From: CAZPMT01 sp964587655
GTDB taxonomy: Bacteria > Hydrogenedentota > Hydrogenedentia > Hydrogenedentales > SLHB01
Assembly (NCBI GenBank): GCA_964587655.1
Contig: CAZPMT010000018.1
Coordinates: forward strand, 1 to 62,145
Direction: 5' to 3'
DNA: 62,145 nt
Below are positions 7,078 to 15,212 of the stretch, piece by piece. How positions within the stretch are numbered: position 1 is the first letter of the stretch; each line of letters starts with the position of its first letter. The notes beneath the pieces were generated by a model. That model was not told where the DNA came from. It did no database searches and saw only the letters and a list, made by a program, of their open reading frames with translations. The translations under genes and the position numbers were made by a program.

Positions 7078-9183
7078 ATGAACAGTTTTCTGAAGAATGT
7101 GTCGCTCTGGATCGTCCTGTTGATCATAGCGGTGCTCGCGTATACCCAATTCTCAACGACCCAGAAGGCCAAAGAGAAGCTGTCGAACAAAGACTTCGAG
7201 CAGGCCTTGGCCGCGGGGAACGTCAAGAAACTCACCTACACGATGCTGGGTGACAACCGCTTCAACTTCAAGGTGGAGTTCGAGCCCCCCTACAAGGGCA
7301 ACGCCAGCATGAGCTTCCTGTACCACGAATTTCCGACCGAATGGAAGGCCATGCTCGACGAGAAGGGCGTGCCTTACGATGCGAAGCTCGAGGATACCTT
7401 GTGGGTCGGCCTTCTTTATCAAGTCGTGCCGATGGTGCTTATCATAGGCGTGTTCTGGTTCTTCATGTTTCGGCAGATGCAGGGCGGCAGTAACAAGGCT
7501 CTTTCTTTTGGCAAGAGCCGCGCCCGGCTCGTGAACCAGAGCGACAAGGTCGTAACGTTCAACGACGTCGCCGGAGTTGATGAGGCCAAAGAGGAACTGG
7601 AGGAGATCGTCGAATTCCTGAAGGACCCGAAGAAGTTCAGCCGGCTGGGCGGCAAGATTCCAAAAGGCGTTTTACTGGTGGGCCCGCCGGGGTCGGGCAA
7701 AACCTTGCTGGCGCGCGCGGTGGCCGGGGANNNNNNNNNNTTTATGGCGTTTCTGAAAGATTCGAGAAAATTTAAGAGGCTGGGTGGAGGTATTCCAAAA
7801 CGGGTCCTCCTCGTCGGACCTCCTGGTACCGGCAAGACATTGCTGGCCAAGGCCATTGCCGGCGAGGCCGGCGTGCCCTTTTTCAGCATCAGCGGATCGG
7901 ATTTCGTCGAGATGTTCGTCGGCGTCGGCGCGAGCCGCGTCCGCGACCTGTTCCAGCAGGGCCAGAAGAACGCGCCGTGCATCATTTTCATCGATGAGAT
8001 CGATGCGGTTGGCCGGCAGCGCGGCGCGGGCCTCGGCGGCGGCCATGACGAGCGCGAGCAAACACTGAACCAGTTGCTGGTCGAGATGGACGGGTTCAAC
8101 ACTAGCGAAGGCGTCATCCTGATGGCGGCGACGAACCGCCCGGACGTCCTGGACCACGCGTTGCTGCGACCGGGCCGTTTTGATCGCCAGGTCGTGGTCA
8201 GCCACCCCGATATCAACGGACGTGAGGCGATCCTTCAGGTTCACGTGCGCAACAACAATGTCCCCATGGAATCGGATGTGGAATTGCGAACCCTTGCGCG
8301 GGGCACGCCTGGGTTCTCCGGCGCGGACCTGGCGAACATGGTTAACGAGGCGGCTCTGCTGGCGGCGCGGCGCGTGCGAGACAAGGTCACCATGACGGAC
8401 TTCGAAGACGCGAAGGATCGCGTGCTCATGGGGCCGGAACGCCGCAGCCTCGCGATCAGCGATGAGGAGAAACGGTTGACGGCCTGTCATGAGGCGGGGC
8501 ACGTTCTTGTGGGCCGCCTCACGCCGAGCACGGACCCGATCCATAAGGCCACAATCATCCCGCGTGGTCCCTCGTTGGGATTGACGAGTTGGCTGCCGGA
8601 AGAGGACCGGCACAACGTTTCTACGTCGTACTGTCTCGCGACGCTCCGCATGGCGATGGGCGGACGCGCCGCGGAAGAGGTCGTGTTCAAGGAGTTCTCG
8701 AGCGGGGCGGCGGGCGATCTTCGCGGCGCCACGGAACGCGCGCATGCGATGGTATGCCAATGGGGCATGAGCGACTTGGGCCCGATATCGTTCGGAACGA
8801 ACGCGGAGGTCTTCCTCGGGCGCGACTTCGTCCGGGAACGCAACTTCAGCGAGGAGACCGCCTCGGCCGTTGACAACGAGATCCACCGGCTGCTCAAGGA
8901 GGCCTACGACGACGCCAAGGCGATCGTCATCAAGCACCGGAGTGTACTCGACGCGCTGACAAACGAGCTTGTCGAGCGCGAGACCCTCGAAGCGAACGAG
9001 ATCGACGATATCATCCGGGCACATGGTTCCGGTGAATCGCTTCCGCCGAAACGCGTGAAGGAAAAGAAGAAGGAGCCGCGCGAACCGATTCCCGTGGTCG
9101 TTCCTACACCCATCCCCGGACTGACGCCCGAGAAGGGCAAAGTGCAAACGCAACCCGGCGACGTAGTGCCGGGCACCATCTGA
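7078..9183 (+). CDS. ftsH: ATP-dependent zinc metalloprotease FtsH (spans assembly gap, possibly chimeric)
   Basis: FtsH is a membrane-anchored AAA+ protease that degrades membrane and regulatory proteins. The N-terminus has a membrane segment (residues 9-24), a periplasmic domain and a second membrane segment (about 115-133). The AAA+ domain has Walker A GPPGTGKT, Walker B IIFIDEIDAVG and the second region of homology. The protease domain carries zinc motif HEAGH. The C-terminus is Pro/Lys-rich. Ten N at 7731-7740 interrupt the Walker A region, and that region appears twice: once before the gap (GPPGSGKTLLARAVAG) and again after it (GPPGTGKTLLAKAIAG) with clear differences. The two halves may therefore come from two paralogues. 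It heads an ftsH-folP-glmM series. Confidence 0.85.
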   Translation: MNSFLKNVSLWIVLLIIAVLAYTQFSTTQKAKEKLSNKDFEQALAAGNVKKLTYTMLGDNRFNFKVEFEPPYKGNASMSFLYHEFPTEWKAMLDEKGVPYDAKLEDTLWVGLLYQVVPMVLIIGVFWFFMFRQMQGGSNKALSFGKSRARLVNQSDKVVTFNDVAGVDEAKEELEEIVEFLKDPKKFSRLGGKIPKGVLLVGPPGSGKTLLARAVAGXXXXFMAFLKDSRKFKRLGGGIPKRVLLVGPPGTGKTLLAKAIAGEAGVPFFSISGSDFVEMFVGVGASRVRDLFQQGQKNAPCIIFIDEIDAVGRQRGAGLGGGHDEREQTLNQLLVEMDGFNTSEGVILMAATNRPDVLDHALLRPGRFDRQVVVSHPDINGREAILQVHVRNNNVPMESDVELRTLARGTPGFSGADLANMVNEAALLAARRVRDKVTMTDFEDAKDRVLMGPERRSLAISDEEKRLTACHEAGHVLVGRLTPSTDPIHKATIIPRGPSLGLTSWLPEEDRHNVSTSYCLATLRMAMGGRAAEEVVFKEFSSGAAGDLRGATERAHAMVCQWGMSDLGPISFGTNAEVFLGRDFVRERNFSEETASAVDNEIHRLLKEAYDDAKAIVIKHRSVLDALTNELVERETLEANEIDDIIRAHGSGESLPPKRVKEKKKEPREPIPVVVPTPIPGLTPEKGKVQTQPGDVVPGTI
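7731..7740. other. Assembly gap (10 N) inside ftsH
   Basis: Ten N join two contig ends. Sequence on either side encodes overlapping but non-identical FtsH segments, so the join may be wrong. Confidence 0.98.
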
Positions 9184-9193
9184 GTACACCTTT

Positions 9194-9259
9194 TCTCGTG
9201 CTCGTGCTCGTAATCGAGAACGCGCCGAAACTCCGATCTGCCGCATTACGAACTCGAGC
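9194..9259. repeat. Imperfect palindromic repeat (family A, CTCGTGCTCGTAATCG)
   Basis: TCTCGTGCTCGTGCTCGTAA (9194-9213) is partly complemented by ATTACGAACTCGAGCA (9244-9259), giving an imperfect hairpin between ftsH and folP. A second copy of the same sequence lies at 12494-12549, so this is a dispersed element. Confidence 0.7.
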
Positions 9260-9276
9260 AGGAGGGGCTTACCATC

Positions 9277-10101
9277 ATGCTTTCGACCGATCTGCTTGAT
9301 CGAGATCGCCATCGAACCCTCGTAATGGGGGTCCTCAACGTCACCCCCGATTCCTTCTACGACGGCGGCGCCGTAACCACTCCCGCTCTAGCGCTGGCGC
9401 GCGCCACGGAAATGAAAACGGACGGCGCACATATTCTTGACGTCGGTGGAGAGTCGTCGCGACCCGGCGCGGAGCCCGTCCCGGTGGAACTCGAATGCGA
9501 GCGCGTGCTGCCCGTCGTGGAGGCGTTGCTGCCGCTGGGCCTCCCGGTCTCCGTGGACACCTATCATGCGGCCACCGCGCGCGAGGCCCTCAAACTCGGC
9601 GCGATCATGATCAATGACGTTTCCGCGCTTCGTTTCGATCGCGAAATGGTCCATGTGGTTGCCGAAACCGGCTGCGACTGCGTGCTGATGCACATGCTCG
9701 GCACGCCGCGCACGATGCAGCGGGATCCCCGGTACGACGACGTTGTGAATGATATCCGAGCCTTCTTTGAAGAGCGCATCGAGTACGCCATGAGAAACGG
9801 AATTTCCGAAGAAGCAATCTGGATCGATCCCGGATTCGGATTCGGCAAGACCGTCGAGCACAACCTGACGCTGCTCCGGCGGCTGGGCGAGTTCAAGGTG
9901 CTCGGACGCCCGGTTGTGATCGGCACGTCGAACAAATCGACAATCGGCGCCGTGCTTGATGCGCCCGTGCACGACCGCCTCGAAGGCACCGCGGCAACGG
10001 TTGCTATCGCGATCGCCAACGGCGCCGATTGCGTCCGCGTGCACGACGTCAAGGCCATGGCACGCGTGGCCAGAATGACCGACGCCATCCTGAACGCCTA
10101 A
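9277..10101 (+). CDS. folP: Dihydropteroate synthase
   Basis: FolP condenses 6-hydroxymethyl-7,8-dihydropterin pyrophosphate with p-aminobenzoate in folate synthesis. The 274-residue TIM-barrel protein shows the two signatures VMGVLNVTPDSFYDGG (residues 16-31) and ILDVGGESSRPGA (about 54-66), plus IDPGFGFGKT and the final pterin/sulfa-region RVHDV. Length is normal. ATG 9277 is preceded by GCAGGAGGGG at a suitable distance. The gene follows ftsH and precedes glmM, as in many bacteria, but here a hicAB pair lies between folP and glmM. Confidence 0.96.
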   Translation: MLSTDLLDRDRHRTLVMGVLNVTPDSFYDGGAVTTPALALARATEMKTDGAHILDVGGESSRPGAEPVPVELECERVLPVVEALLPLGLPVSVDTYHAATAREALKLGAIMINDVSALRFDREMVHVVAETGCDCVLMHMLGTPRTMQRDPRYDDVVNDIRAFFEERIEYAMRNGISEEAIWIDPGFGFGKTVEHNLTLLRRLGEFKVLGRPVVIGTSNKSTIGAVLDAPVHDRLEGTAATVAIAIANGADCVRVHDVKAMARVARMTDAILNA

Positions 10102-10161
10102 CCGCCTGCATCTGTGGACGAGCAGGGGATGATGATATAATGGCTTTATGAGGCAACAGCG

Positions 10162-10356
10162 ATGAGGTTTAGCGAATTGGTGCGCTTGTTGGAGAAGCAC
10201 GGCTTCGCAATCGTCAAGGAGAAAGGTTCCATTCGCTACTATGCAAAGCCTGGACATGAGCGATTGGTCCGTCTTGATTTTCACGGGTCGAAAGAGGTGC
10301 CGCATGGCACATGCGAGGCCATTTTGAAGGCCGCAGGCATACGGAGGACACCATGA
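10162..10356 (+). CDS. hicA: HicA-type toxin, catalytic His replaced
   Basis: This 64-residue protein has the HicA double-stranded-RNA-binding-like fold pattern: SELVRLLEKHGFAIVKEKGS, then a beta hairpin, HGSKEVPHGTCEAILKAAGI. HicA proteins are translation-dependent mRNA interferases. The residue after KGS, normally the catalytic His of the GSHH or GSHR motif, is Ile here (KGSIRYY). Related proteins with KGSIRYY are, from memory, not rare, so this may be a distinct subgroup with different chemistry or none. The stop overlaps the hicB start (ATGA, 10353-10356). No strong ribosome-binding site is visible. Confidence 0.82.
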   Translation: MRFSELVRLLEKHGFAIVKEKGSIRYYAKPGHERLVRLDFHGSKEVPHGTCEAILKAAGIRRTP

Positions 10357-10622
10357 TAGATCTTCCCTATTCACTGGTCATCGAGGCGACTCAGGAGGAG
10401 GATTTCTGGGGTTTCTATTCGCCCGAACTCGAAGGTTTCACCGGCATTGGCCATTCCATCGAGGACTGCGTCTACCAAGCGCGCCACGGAATGAGAGAGC
10501 ACGCGCGGCTGCTAATGGAAAACGGACTGCCTGTCCCCCAACCGTCGTCCAATCCCACCATTACCGTTCAGAACCAGGTCGTTGCCGTCGCCGTGACTGC
10601 CTACGAGGAAACGAATGCCTGA
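10353..10622 (+). CDS. hicB: HicB-like antitoxin
   Basis: This is an 89-residue protein with the partial RNase-H fold of HicB: YSLVIEATQEEDFWGFYSPE, LEGFTGIGHSIEDCVYQA, then a C-terminal tail. HicB binds and neutralises HicA. The start ATG 10353 has GGAGG (10343-10347) upstream. No separate DNA-binding domain is obvious at the C-terminus, so autoregulation may be weak. Its last eight bases overlap the start of glmM, coupling the antitoxin to an essential cell-wall gene. Confidence 0.82.
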   Translation: MIDLPYSLVIEATQEEDFWGFYSPELEGFTGIGHSIEDCVYQARHGMREHARLLMENGLPVPQPSSNPTITVQNQVVAVAVTAYEETNA

Positions 10623-11961
10623 ACGTCTGTTTGGAACCGATGGCATTCGCGGAGTCGCTAATGCGTATCCGATAACCGCCGAAATGGCGCTCAAGGTCGG
10701 TCGCGCGGCGGGCTATATCTTCCAGCGCGAGGAGCGCCCGCATACAATCCTAATCGGAAAGGACACGCGTCTTTCCGGATACATGCTGGAGAACGCATTG
10801 ACAGCCGGCCTGTGTTCGATGGGTGTGCATGTGCTCCTCGTGGGACCGCTGCCGACGCCTGGCGTATCGTACATCATGCGAAGTCTTCGCGCCGATGGCG
10901 CGATCATGATCTCGGCCTCGCACAATCCGTTTCAGGACAACGGCATCAAGTTCTTCGGGCGCGACGGCTTCAAGATCGCCGACGAGGTCGAGGACGAGAT
11001 CGAACGTCTCGTGACCACGCCCGCCGTGGATGACATCCGGCCTACCGCCGAGCGGATCGGCACGGCGCGGCGGATCGACGACGCCGTGGGACGGTACATC
11101 GAGTTCGTGAAGGCCTCGTTCCCGAAGGGCATGCGGCTCGATGGCCTCAAGATCGTGTGCGACTGCGCCAACGGGGCCACGTACAAGGTCGGTCCGTTCA
11201 CGTTCGCGGAACTGGGCGCGGAGGTCATCGCAATCGAAAACCGGCCCGACGGGCGCAACATCAACCGCAATTGTGGCTCCGTCCATCCCGCCGAGATGCG
11301 AGCGACGGTGATCCGGGAGCAGGCCGACCTCGGCATCGCCTTCGACGGGGACGGCGACCGCATCGTCATGGCCGATGAGAACGGCCGGCTGCTTGACGGC
11401 AACGCGCTTCTGGCAATCCTCGGCACGGATATGCTCGAGCGCGACGAGTTGCCGCAGAAGACGGTTGTGGCGACGGTCATGTCCAACGCCGGCCTCGAAC
11501 GCGCGCTGCGTCCGTACGGAGGAAAGGTCCTGCGCACCAAGGTCGGCGACCGCCACGTGATGGAACCGATGCGCGAGCAAGGGCTGACGCTCGGCGGCGA
11601 ACCGTCGGGACACATCGTCATGCTCGAGCACAACACGACCGGCGACGCGGTGATCGCTGCGTTGCACGTTCTCGCGACGTTAATCCGCCGCGACCAGCCC
11701 ATGTCAGCGCTGGCGGACGTCTATCAGCCGCTTCCGGAAGCGCACGCGAAGGCGCCGCTCAACTCAAGACGGCCTCCCACCGACGAGCAACTCGAAGCTA
11801 TCCAGCGCGAAGGCGAGGCGGAACTCAACGGAAACGGATGTGTGCTGGTGCGGCGTTCAGGCACCGAGCCTATCATCCGCGTCATGGTGCAGCACGAGTC
11901 TATCCGTAAGGCGGAGCAGCTCGCAAAGGAACTGGCAAAGCGGGTGGGTTCATTGACATAA
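10615..11961 (+). CDS. glmM: Phosphoglucosamine mutase
   Basis: GlmM interconverts glucosamine 6-phosphate and glucosamine 1-phosphate for UDP-GlcNAc and peptidoglycan synthesis. The 448-residue protein has N-terminal RLFGTDGIRGVAN, active-site serine loop MISASHNPFQDNGIKFFG, the metal-binding loop AFDGDGDRIVMAD, sugar-binding GGEPSGHIV, and the C-terminal phosphate loop RRSGTEPIIRVM. Length and motifs are complete. The start overlaps hicB by 8 bp, and its ribosome-binding site (GAGGAAA) lies inside hicB. glmM next to folP is a widespread arrangement. Confidence 0.97.
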   Translation: MPERLFGTDGIRGVANAYPITAEMALKVGRAAGYIFQREERPHTILIGKDTRLSGYMLENALTAGLCSMGVHVLLVGPLPTPGVSYIMRSLRADGAIMISASHNPFQDNGIKFFGRDGFKIADEVEDEIERLVTTPAVDDIRPTAERIGTARRIDDAVGRYIEFVKASFPKGMRLDGLKIVCDCANGATYKVGPFTFAELGAEVIAIENRPDGRNINRNCGSVHPAEMRATVIREQADLGIAFDGDGDRIVMADENGRLLDGNALLAILGTDMLERDELPQKTVVATVMSNAGLERALRPYGGKVLRTKVGDRHVMEPMREQGLTLGGEPSGHIVMLEHNTTGDAVIAALHVLATLIRRDQPMSALADVYQPLPEAHAKAPLNSRRPPTDEQLEAIQREGEAELNGNGCVLVRRSGTEPIIRVMVQHESIRKAEQLAKELAKRVGSLT

Positions 11962-12102
11962 TACAGATCAAGAGCGGGATTGATTCCCCCGCGGAAAATA
12001 TTCGTTTATACTGTAGCGGTCTGGATGATTTTGGGGTGCTTTGGGCTCTGGGCGCCGGATTTTTCCAGATCCAAGGGACAATACCGTGAGGGACAAGAAA
12101 CC

Positions 12103-12441
12103 ATGCCGGATATCTCTAAAGGGATGACATCTCTTGACAATATCCTGAGCGGCAAACAGGAACGACTCGTGGCGCTGTGCTTACAGTATCACGTGCGTCG
12201 CCTGGACCTCTTCGGGTCTGCGGCGGGTGGCGGTTTTAATCCCGCTGCAAGCGACCTGGATTTCCTGGTGGAGTTCGACACGGCGGAAGGCCTCAACCGC
12301 GCGGACCAGTATTTTGGGTTCCTGGAAGCGCTGGAAACGTTGTTTGGGTGTGCCGTCGACTTGGTGCAGCGCTCCGCGATACGGAACCCGTATTTCGCCC
12401 AACAGATCCAAGCGACCCGAGTCTTGCTCTATGCAGCTTGA
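12103..12441 (+). CDS. MntA-like nucleotidyltransferase antitoxin
   Basis: About 112 residues carry the minimal nucleotidyltransferase motif LFGSAAGGGFNPAASDLDFL (GS-x10-D-x-D). The protein ends RNPYFAQQIQATRVLLYA, the usual MntA tail. ATG 12103 is preferred, with GAGGGA about 10 bp upstream; a longer reading from 11980 would add a hydrophobic stretch foreign to the family. The hepT gene should start at 12432 inside the end of this gene but survives for only about eight codons. This is therefore a second orphan antitoxin of the type seen at 4337-4642. Confidence 0.8.
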   Translation: MPDISKGMTSLDNILSGKQERLVALCLQYHVRRLDLFGSAAGGGFNPAASDLDFLVEFDTAEGLNRADQYFGFLEALETLFGCAVDLVQRSAIRNPYFAQQIQATRVLLYAA

Positions 12442-12590
12442 GATTAAGAAATACAGCTCATCCGGTTTTTGCGTACTTCGTTTCCGCCCCGTAGTGCTCG
12501 TGCTCGTAATCGTTTCTTCGATTACGAGTACGATAACGAGCACGAGCACGAAAAAGAAAATGCGCGAGAACCAGAAAAGCCAGAAATAGC
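12432..12590 (+). pseudogene. HepT toxin start, truncated by repeat sequence
   Basis: ATG 12432, overlapping the mntA stop, begins MQLEIKKY, a normal HepT N-terminus. The frame then runs into unrelated sequence and the family A palindromic repeat, giving low-complexity VLVLVIVSSITSTITSTST before stopping. More than 90% of the toxin is missing. Confidence 0.65.
12494..12549. repeat. Palindromic repeat (family A), second copy
   Basis: GTGCTCGTGCTCGTAATCG (12494-12512) pairs with CGATTACGAGTACGATAACG and GAGCACGAGCAC (12519-12549) around a 6-base loop. The left arm matches the copy at 9194. Confidence 0.8.
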
Positions 12591-12619
12591 TTGTTTCCAG
12601 CGGGAAAGGATGACAGAGA

Positions 12620-13342
12620 ATGATCAAACTCGGCGTAAATATTGATCACGTCGCGACGTTGCGTGAGGCGCGCAAGGGCTTGTGGCCGGATGTCATTGCC
12701 GCGGCCAAGGTCTGCGAGATGGCGGGCGCGCATCAGATCACCGTGCATCTGCGCGAAGACCGGCGGCATATCCAGGACCGGGACGTGGAATTGCTGCGGC
12801 AGGTGCTGAACATCCGGCTCAACCTCGAGATGGGCGCGTCGGACGAGATCATAGGTATTGCCCACCGGATCAGGCCGGACGTGATCTGCCTCGTACCGGA
12901 ACGCCGGCAGGAAGTCACTACGGAAGGCGGACTCGACGTGGCGGGCCAACAGAAGCGGCTCACGGAGGTCGTTGGCGGGTTCAACGCGGACGGTATCGAA
13001 GTGAGTATGTTCATCGACCCGGACCGCAAGCAGGTGGATGCGAGCAAGGCCGTTGGCGCGAAGTACATCGAGTTGCACACAGGGGCCTACGCCAACGCCA
13101 GGGGCGCGCGGGTCGACGCTGAGTTCGGCCGAATCGAGGAAGCCGGGCTGTACGCGCAGGAGATCGGGCTCATTTTCAACGCGGGCCACGGCCTCACTAT
13201 CCGCAACCTTGCGCCCATAGCCGCGATTCCGGGCCTGCACGAGGTCAACATCGGCCACGACATCATCGCCCGCGCGATCTTCATCGGCCTCGAAAATGCC
13301 GTCCACGAGATCCTAGACATCCTCGAAGCATATTCCATGTAG
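12620..13342 (+). CDS. pdxJ: Pyridoxine 5'-phosphate synthase
   Basis: PdxJ makes pyridoxine 5'-phosphate from 3-amino-2-oxopropyl phosphate and 1-deoxyxylulose 5-phosphate, the last ring-forming step of DXP-dependent vitamin B6 synthesis. The 240-residue TIM barrel begins KLGVNIDHVATLREAR and has ITVHLREDRRHIQDRD, CLVPERRQEVTTEGG, VSMFIDPD, KYIELHTGAYA and NAGHGL, all family signatures. AAAGGATG lies just before the ATG. The gene follows the glmM region with the mntA remnant and repeat between. Confidence 0.96.
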   Translation: MIKLGVNIDHVATLREARKGLWPDVIAAAKVCEMAGAHQITVHLREDRRHIQDRDVELLRQVLNIRLNLEMGASDEIIGIAHRIRPDVICLVPERRQEVTTEGGLDVAGQQKRLTEVVGGFNADGIEVSMFIDPDRKQVDASKAVGAKYIELHTGAYANARGARVDAEFGRIEEAGLYAQEIGLIFNAGHGLTIRNLAPIAAIPGLHEVNIGHDIIARAIFIGLENAVHEILDILEAYSM

Positions 13343-13445
13343 AAGTCGCAAAGACGATCACGAGCGCCGGAATTGATCCGCAATCAATCTAATGCGACAA
13401 TAACCTCTTGACCTTCAACACACTATCTTGGCGGAGAAAACGCAC

Positions 13446-13474
13446 GGGCCGCTGAGCATGACGCTGAGCGGCCC
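13446..13474 (-). terminator. Hairpin terminator for the CTERM protein gene
   Basis: GGGCCGCT (13446-13453) and AGCGGCCC (13467-13474) form a GC-rich hairpin just beyond the stop of the minus-strand gene, followed in that direction by GTGCGTTTTC. The T run is short, so strength is uncertain. Confidence 0.6.
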
Positions 13475-13508
13475 GCAAAACGCAATCGTCCGTTGTGTCG
13501 AGGGAAAC

Positions 13509-15011
13509 CTACTTCCTCTTGCGGATGACGAAACGGCCACCTACGGCGAACGCGCCGACGAGCAAGCCGAGACCTAGCAGACCGGCGACCGGCAAGTCGT
13601 CCGCGGCGACCACGATGACTGGGACCGGAGCCGTCCATGTCGTGCCCTTGCCAGTGCTATCATCGGTCACCAGGCAATAATACACGCCATTATTCGCACC
13701 CGAAACATTTTCCAAGGTTAACGTCGCACTAGTTTCGCCGACAAGCTTGTGGTTCTCATCTTGCCCGTCCTTGTACCACTGATACCAGGGGCAGTCGGGG
13801 TCCACGCAGGTCGTCCCGGTGACGGATGCCGTCAACACAATCGTGATGTCTTCTATATACCAGGGACCCGTGCCGCTGGAGTCTACGTCGGCGTGTAGGG
13901 TCTCTCCTTCACCTTCACCCTCGCCTTCTCCCTCTCCCTCGCCTTCACCTTCACCTTCTCCTTCTCCTTCACCTTCTCCTTCTCCCTCGCCTTCACCTTC
14001 GCCCTCACCGCTGGGCAGGACGACAGTGTAACCAATATCCTGCAGCGCTCCAATCTCAAACGGCGCGTACTCGCGGACAACTTCGCCATTACCGAAAGCC
14101 CACTCCATCACCGGGGGCCCCGCCAAGTCCCTGGGCCAATGGCCGATACTGCTGCCGCCTTGCCACGGATTGGGCGCATAAATGGGCGGCTTCGAGCCAT
14201 AAATCGACATCGCGTTTGCGCCTGTAAAACGCACGCCGTTGTCGCTGCCAAGCAAGTCGCTCGCCACGCCCAAGAAGATTGGGGGGGTTCCGCCGAACAG
14301 GTCCTGGCCATTTCCCGTTTCTAGCAGGTCGTCCCATTTGGCGTAGACGTTGGAGTCGATGCTGGAGGTACCGTTGCTCTCCGTTAGACTCAAGAGACCC
14401 AGGCCATGCGTCACTTCATGCAACAACACGGACTTGAGATCAATTTGGCTCAAGGACGGCGTCCCCGTGCCCTGATACCACGGCCAGCCAAAATGAACCA
14501 CCACATGAACATCAGGTAACGAACCGTAAGGGTCAGTGCCGGTCGTAATATGATCGAAGGCGAAGCCGTTGGTGAAACCGGGCGTCATCCAGTAGTAGGA
14601 TCCCCCCGTGGCCAGAGTCCCGCCGCCCCCGCCGCCCCCTGCGTTATCGGAGACCGTAAAGGCCACGTCGCACACGCCCGTGTGATCCAGCACGGTGTCG
14701 AAGTACGTGAAGATCTCGCCGACGCGCGCCCGGCGCGCCGCGCCGTAGGTCGGATCGTCAAAACCAATGTTATTATTGAGCGTCACGTCCGCGTACGAGA
14801 CGTTGAACGTAATCCCGCCCGCCTTCCCGTACATTTCCCACGGCCCCGCCGGCATCGCATGTGCGCCGGGGTTCTCGGTGTCAACCAACTCCGTCTTGCC
14901 CGTTGAATCGTGGAACGCAACGATATCCGCGAACGCCGAGGTCGTCGCGAACGAAAATACCAGTACCGCAGTCAAAATGGACATGTGGAAGAAGAAACGC
15001 CTTGATTTCAT
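13509..15011 (-). CDS. Surface metalloprotease-like protein with Gly-Glu repeat, Ig-like domain and C-terminal sorting signal
   Basis: An exported protein of about 500 residues. In order it has a signal peptide (MKSRRFFFHMSILTAVLVFS), a beta-rich domain, and a zinc-protease motif LLHEVTHGLGLLSLTESNG (HExxH). Next come about 19 Gly-Glu dipeptides, an Ig-like domain containing CPWYQWYKDG and TLTLENVSGANNGVYYCLV, and a C-terminal signal LPVAGLLGLGLLVGAFAVGG plus a basic tail. The tail resembles exosortase/archaeosortase-type CTERM signals but lacks PEP. The start at ATG 15011 has GGGAGGGAG upstream; an earlier start would spoil the signal peptide. Whether the protease site is active is unknown, since the third zinc ligand cannot be placed by eye. 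Confidence 0.78.
   Translation of the reverse strand: MKSRRFFFHMSILTAVLVFSFATTSAFADIVAFHDSTGKTELVDTENPGAHAMPAGPWEMYGKAGGITFNVSYADVTLNNNIGFDDPTYGAARRARVGEIFTYFDTVLDHTGVCDVAFTVSDNAGGGGGGGTLATGGSYYWMTPGFTNGFAFDHITTGTDPYGSLPDVHVVVHFGWPWYQGTGTPSLSQIDLKSVLLHEVTHGLGLLSLTESNGTSSIDSNVYAKWDDLLETGNGQDLFGGTPPIFLGVASDLLGSDNGVRFTGANAMSIYGSKPPIYAPNPWQGGSSIGHWPRDLAGPPVMEWAFGNGEVVREYAPFEIGALQDIGYTVVLPSGEGEGEGEGEGEGEGEGEGEGEGEGEGEGEGEGEGETLHADVDSSGTGPWYIEDITIVLTASVTGTTCVDPDCPWYQWYKDGQDENHKLVGETSATLTLENVSGANNGVYYCLVTDDSTGKGTTWTAPVPVIVVAADDLPVAGLLGLGLLVGAFAVGGRFVIRKRK
13903..14008. repeat. Coding tandem repeat, Gly-Glu linker
   Basis: Hexamer-like CCTTCACCTTCTCC units on the plus strand encode the (Gly-Glu)n linker of the minus-strand surface protein. 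Such runs vary in length between strains and are easily collapsed in assembly. Confidence 0.9.
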
Positions 15012-15212
15012 GCCAACTCCCTCCCTATGGATCGGCGCGAGGCCATCCACGTTTGCCACTGCCTCTGCTCTCAAGCCAACGAAGGAAAACAACTCATGTT
15101 ACTGCAAGTGTCTTCGCGCGTCAAGTCCCGCGAAGCCCCGCAATAGCGCCAAATGGCCGCGATGCCGGGCGTTCGGTGGAGGCAAATCAAGAAACAAGCG
15201 GAAGTATGGAAG

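Noticed and set aside
7672..9312. 546-codon minus-strand frame over ftsH
   Set aside because: Shadow of FtsH, whose motifs are complete on the plus strand; it also crosses the N gap.
13903..14008. Possible CRISPR-like tandem repeat
   Set aside because: Units are 6 bp without spacers and encode a Gly-Glu linker in an intact gene.
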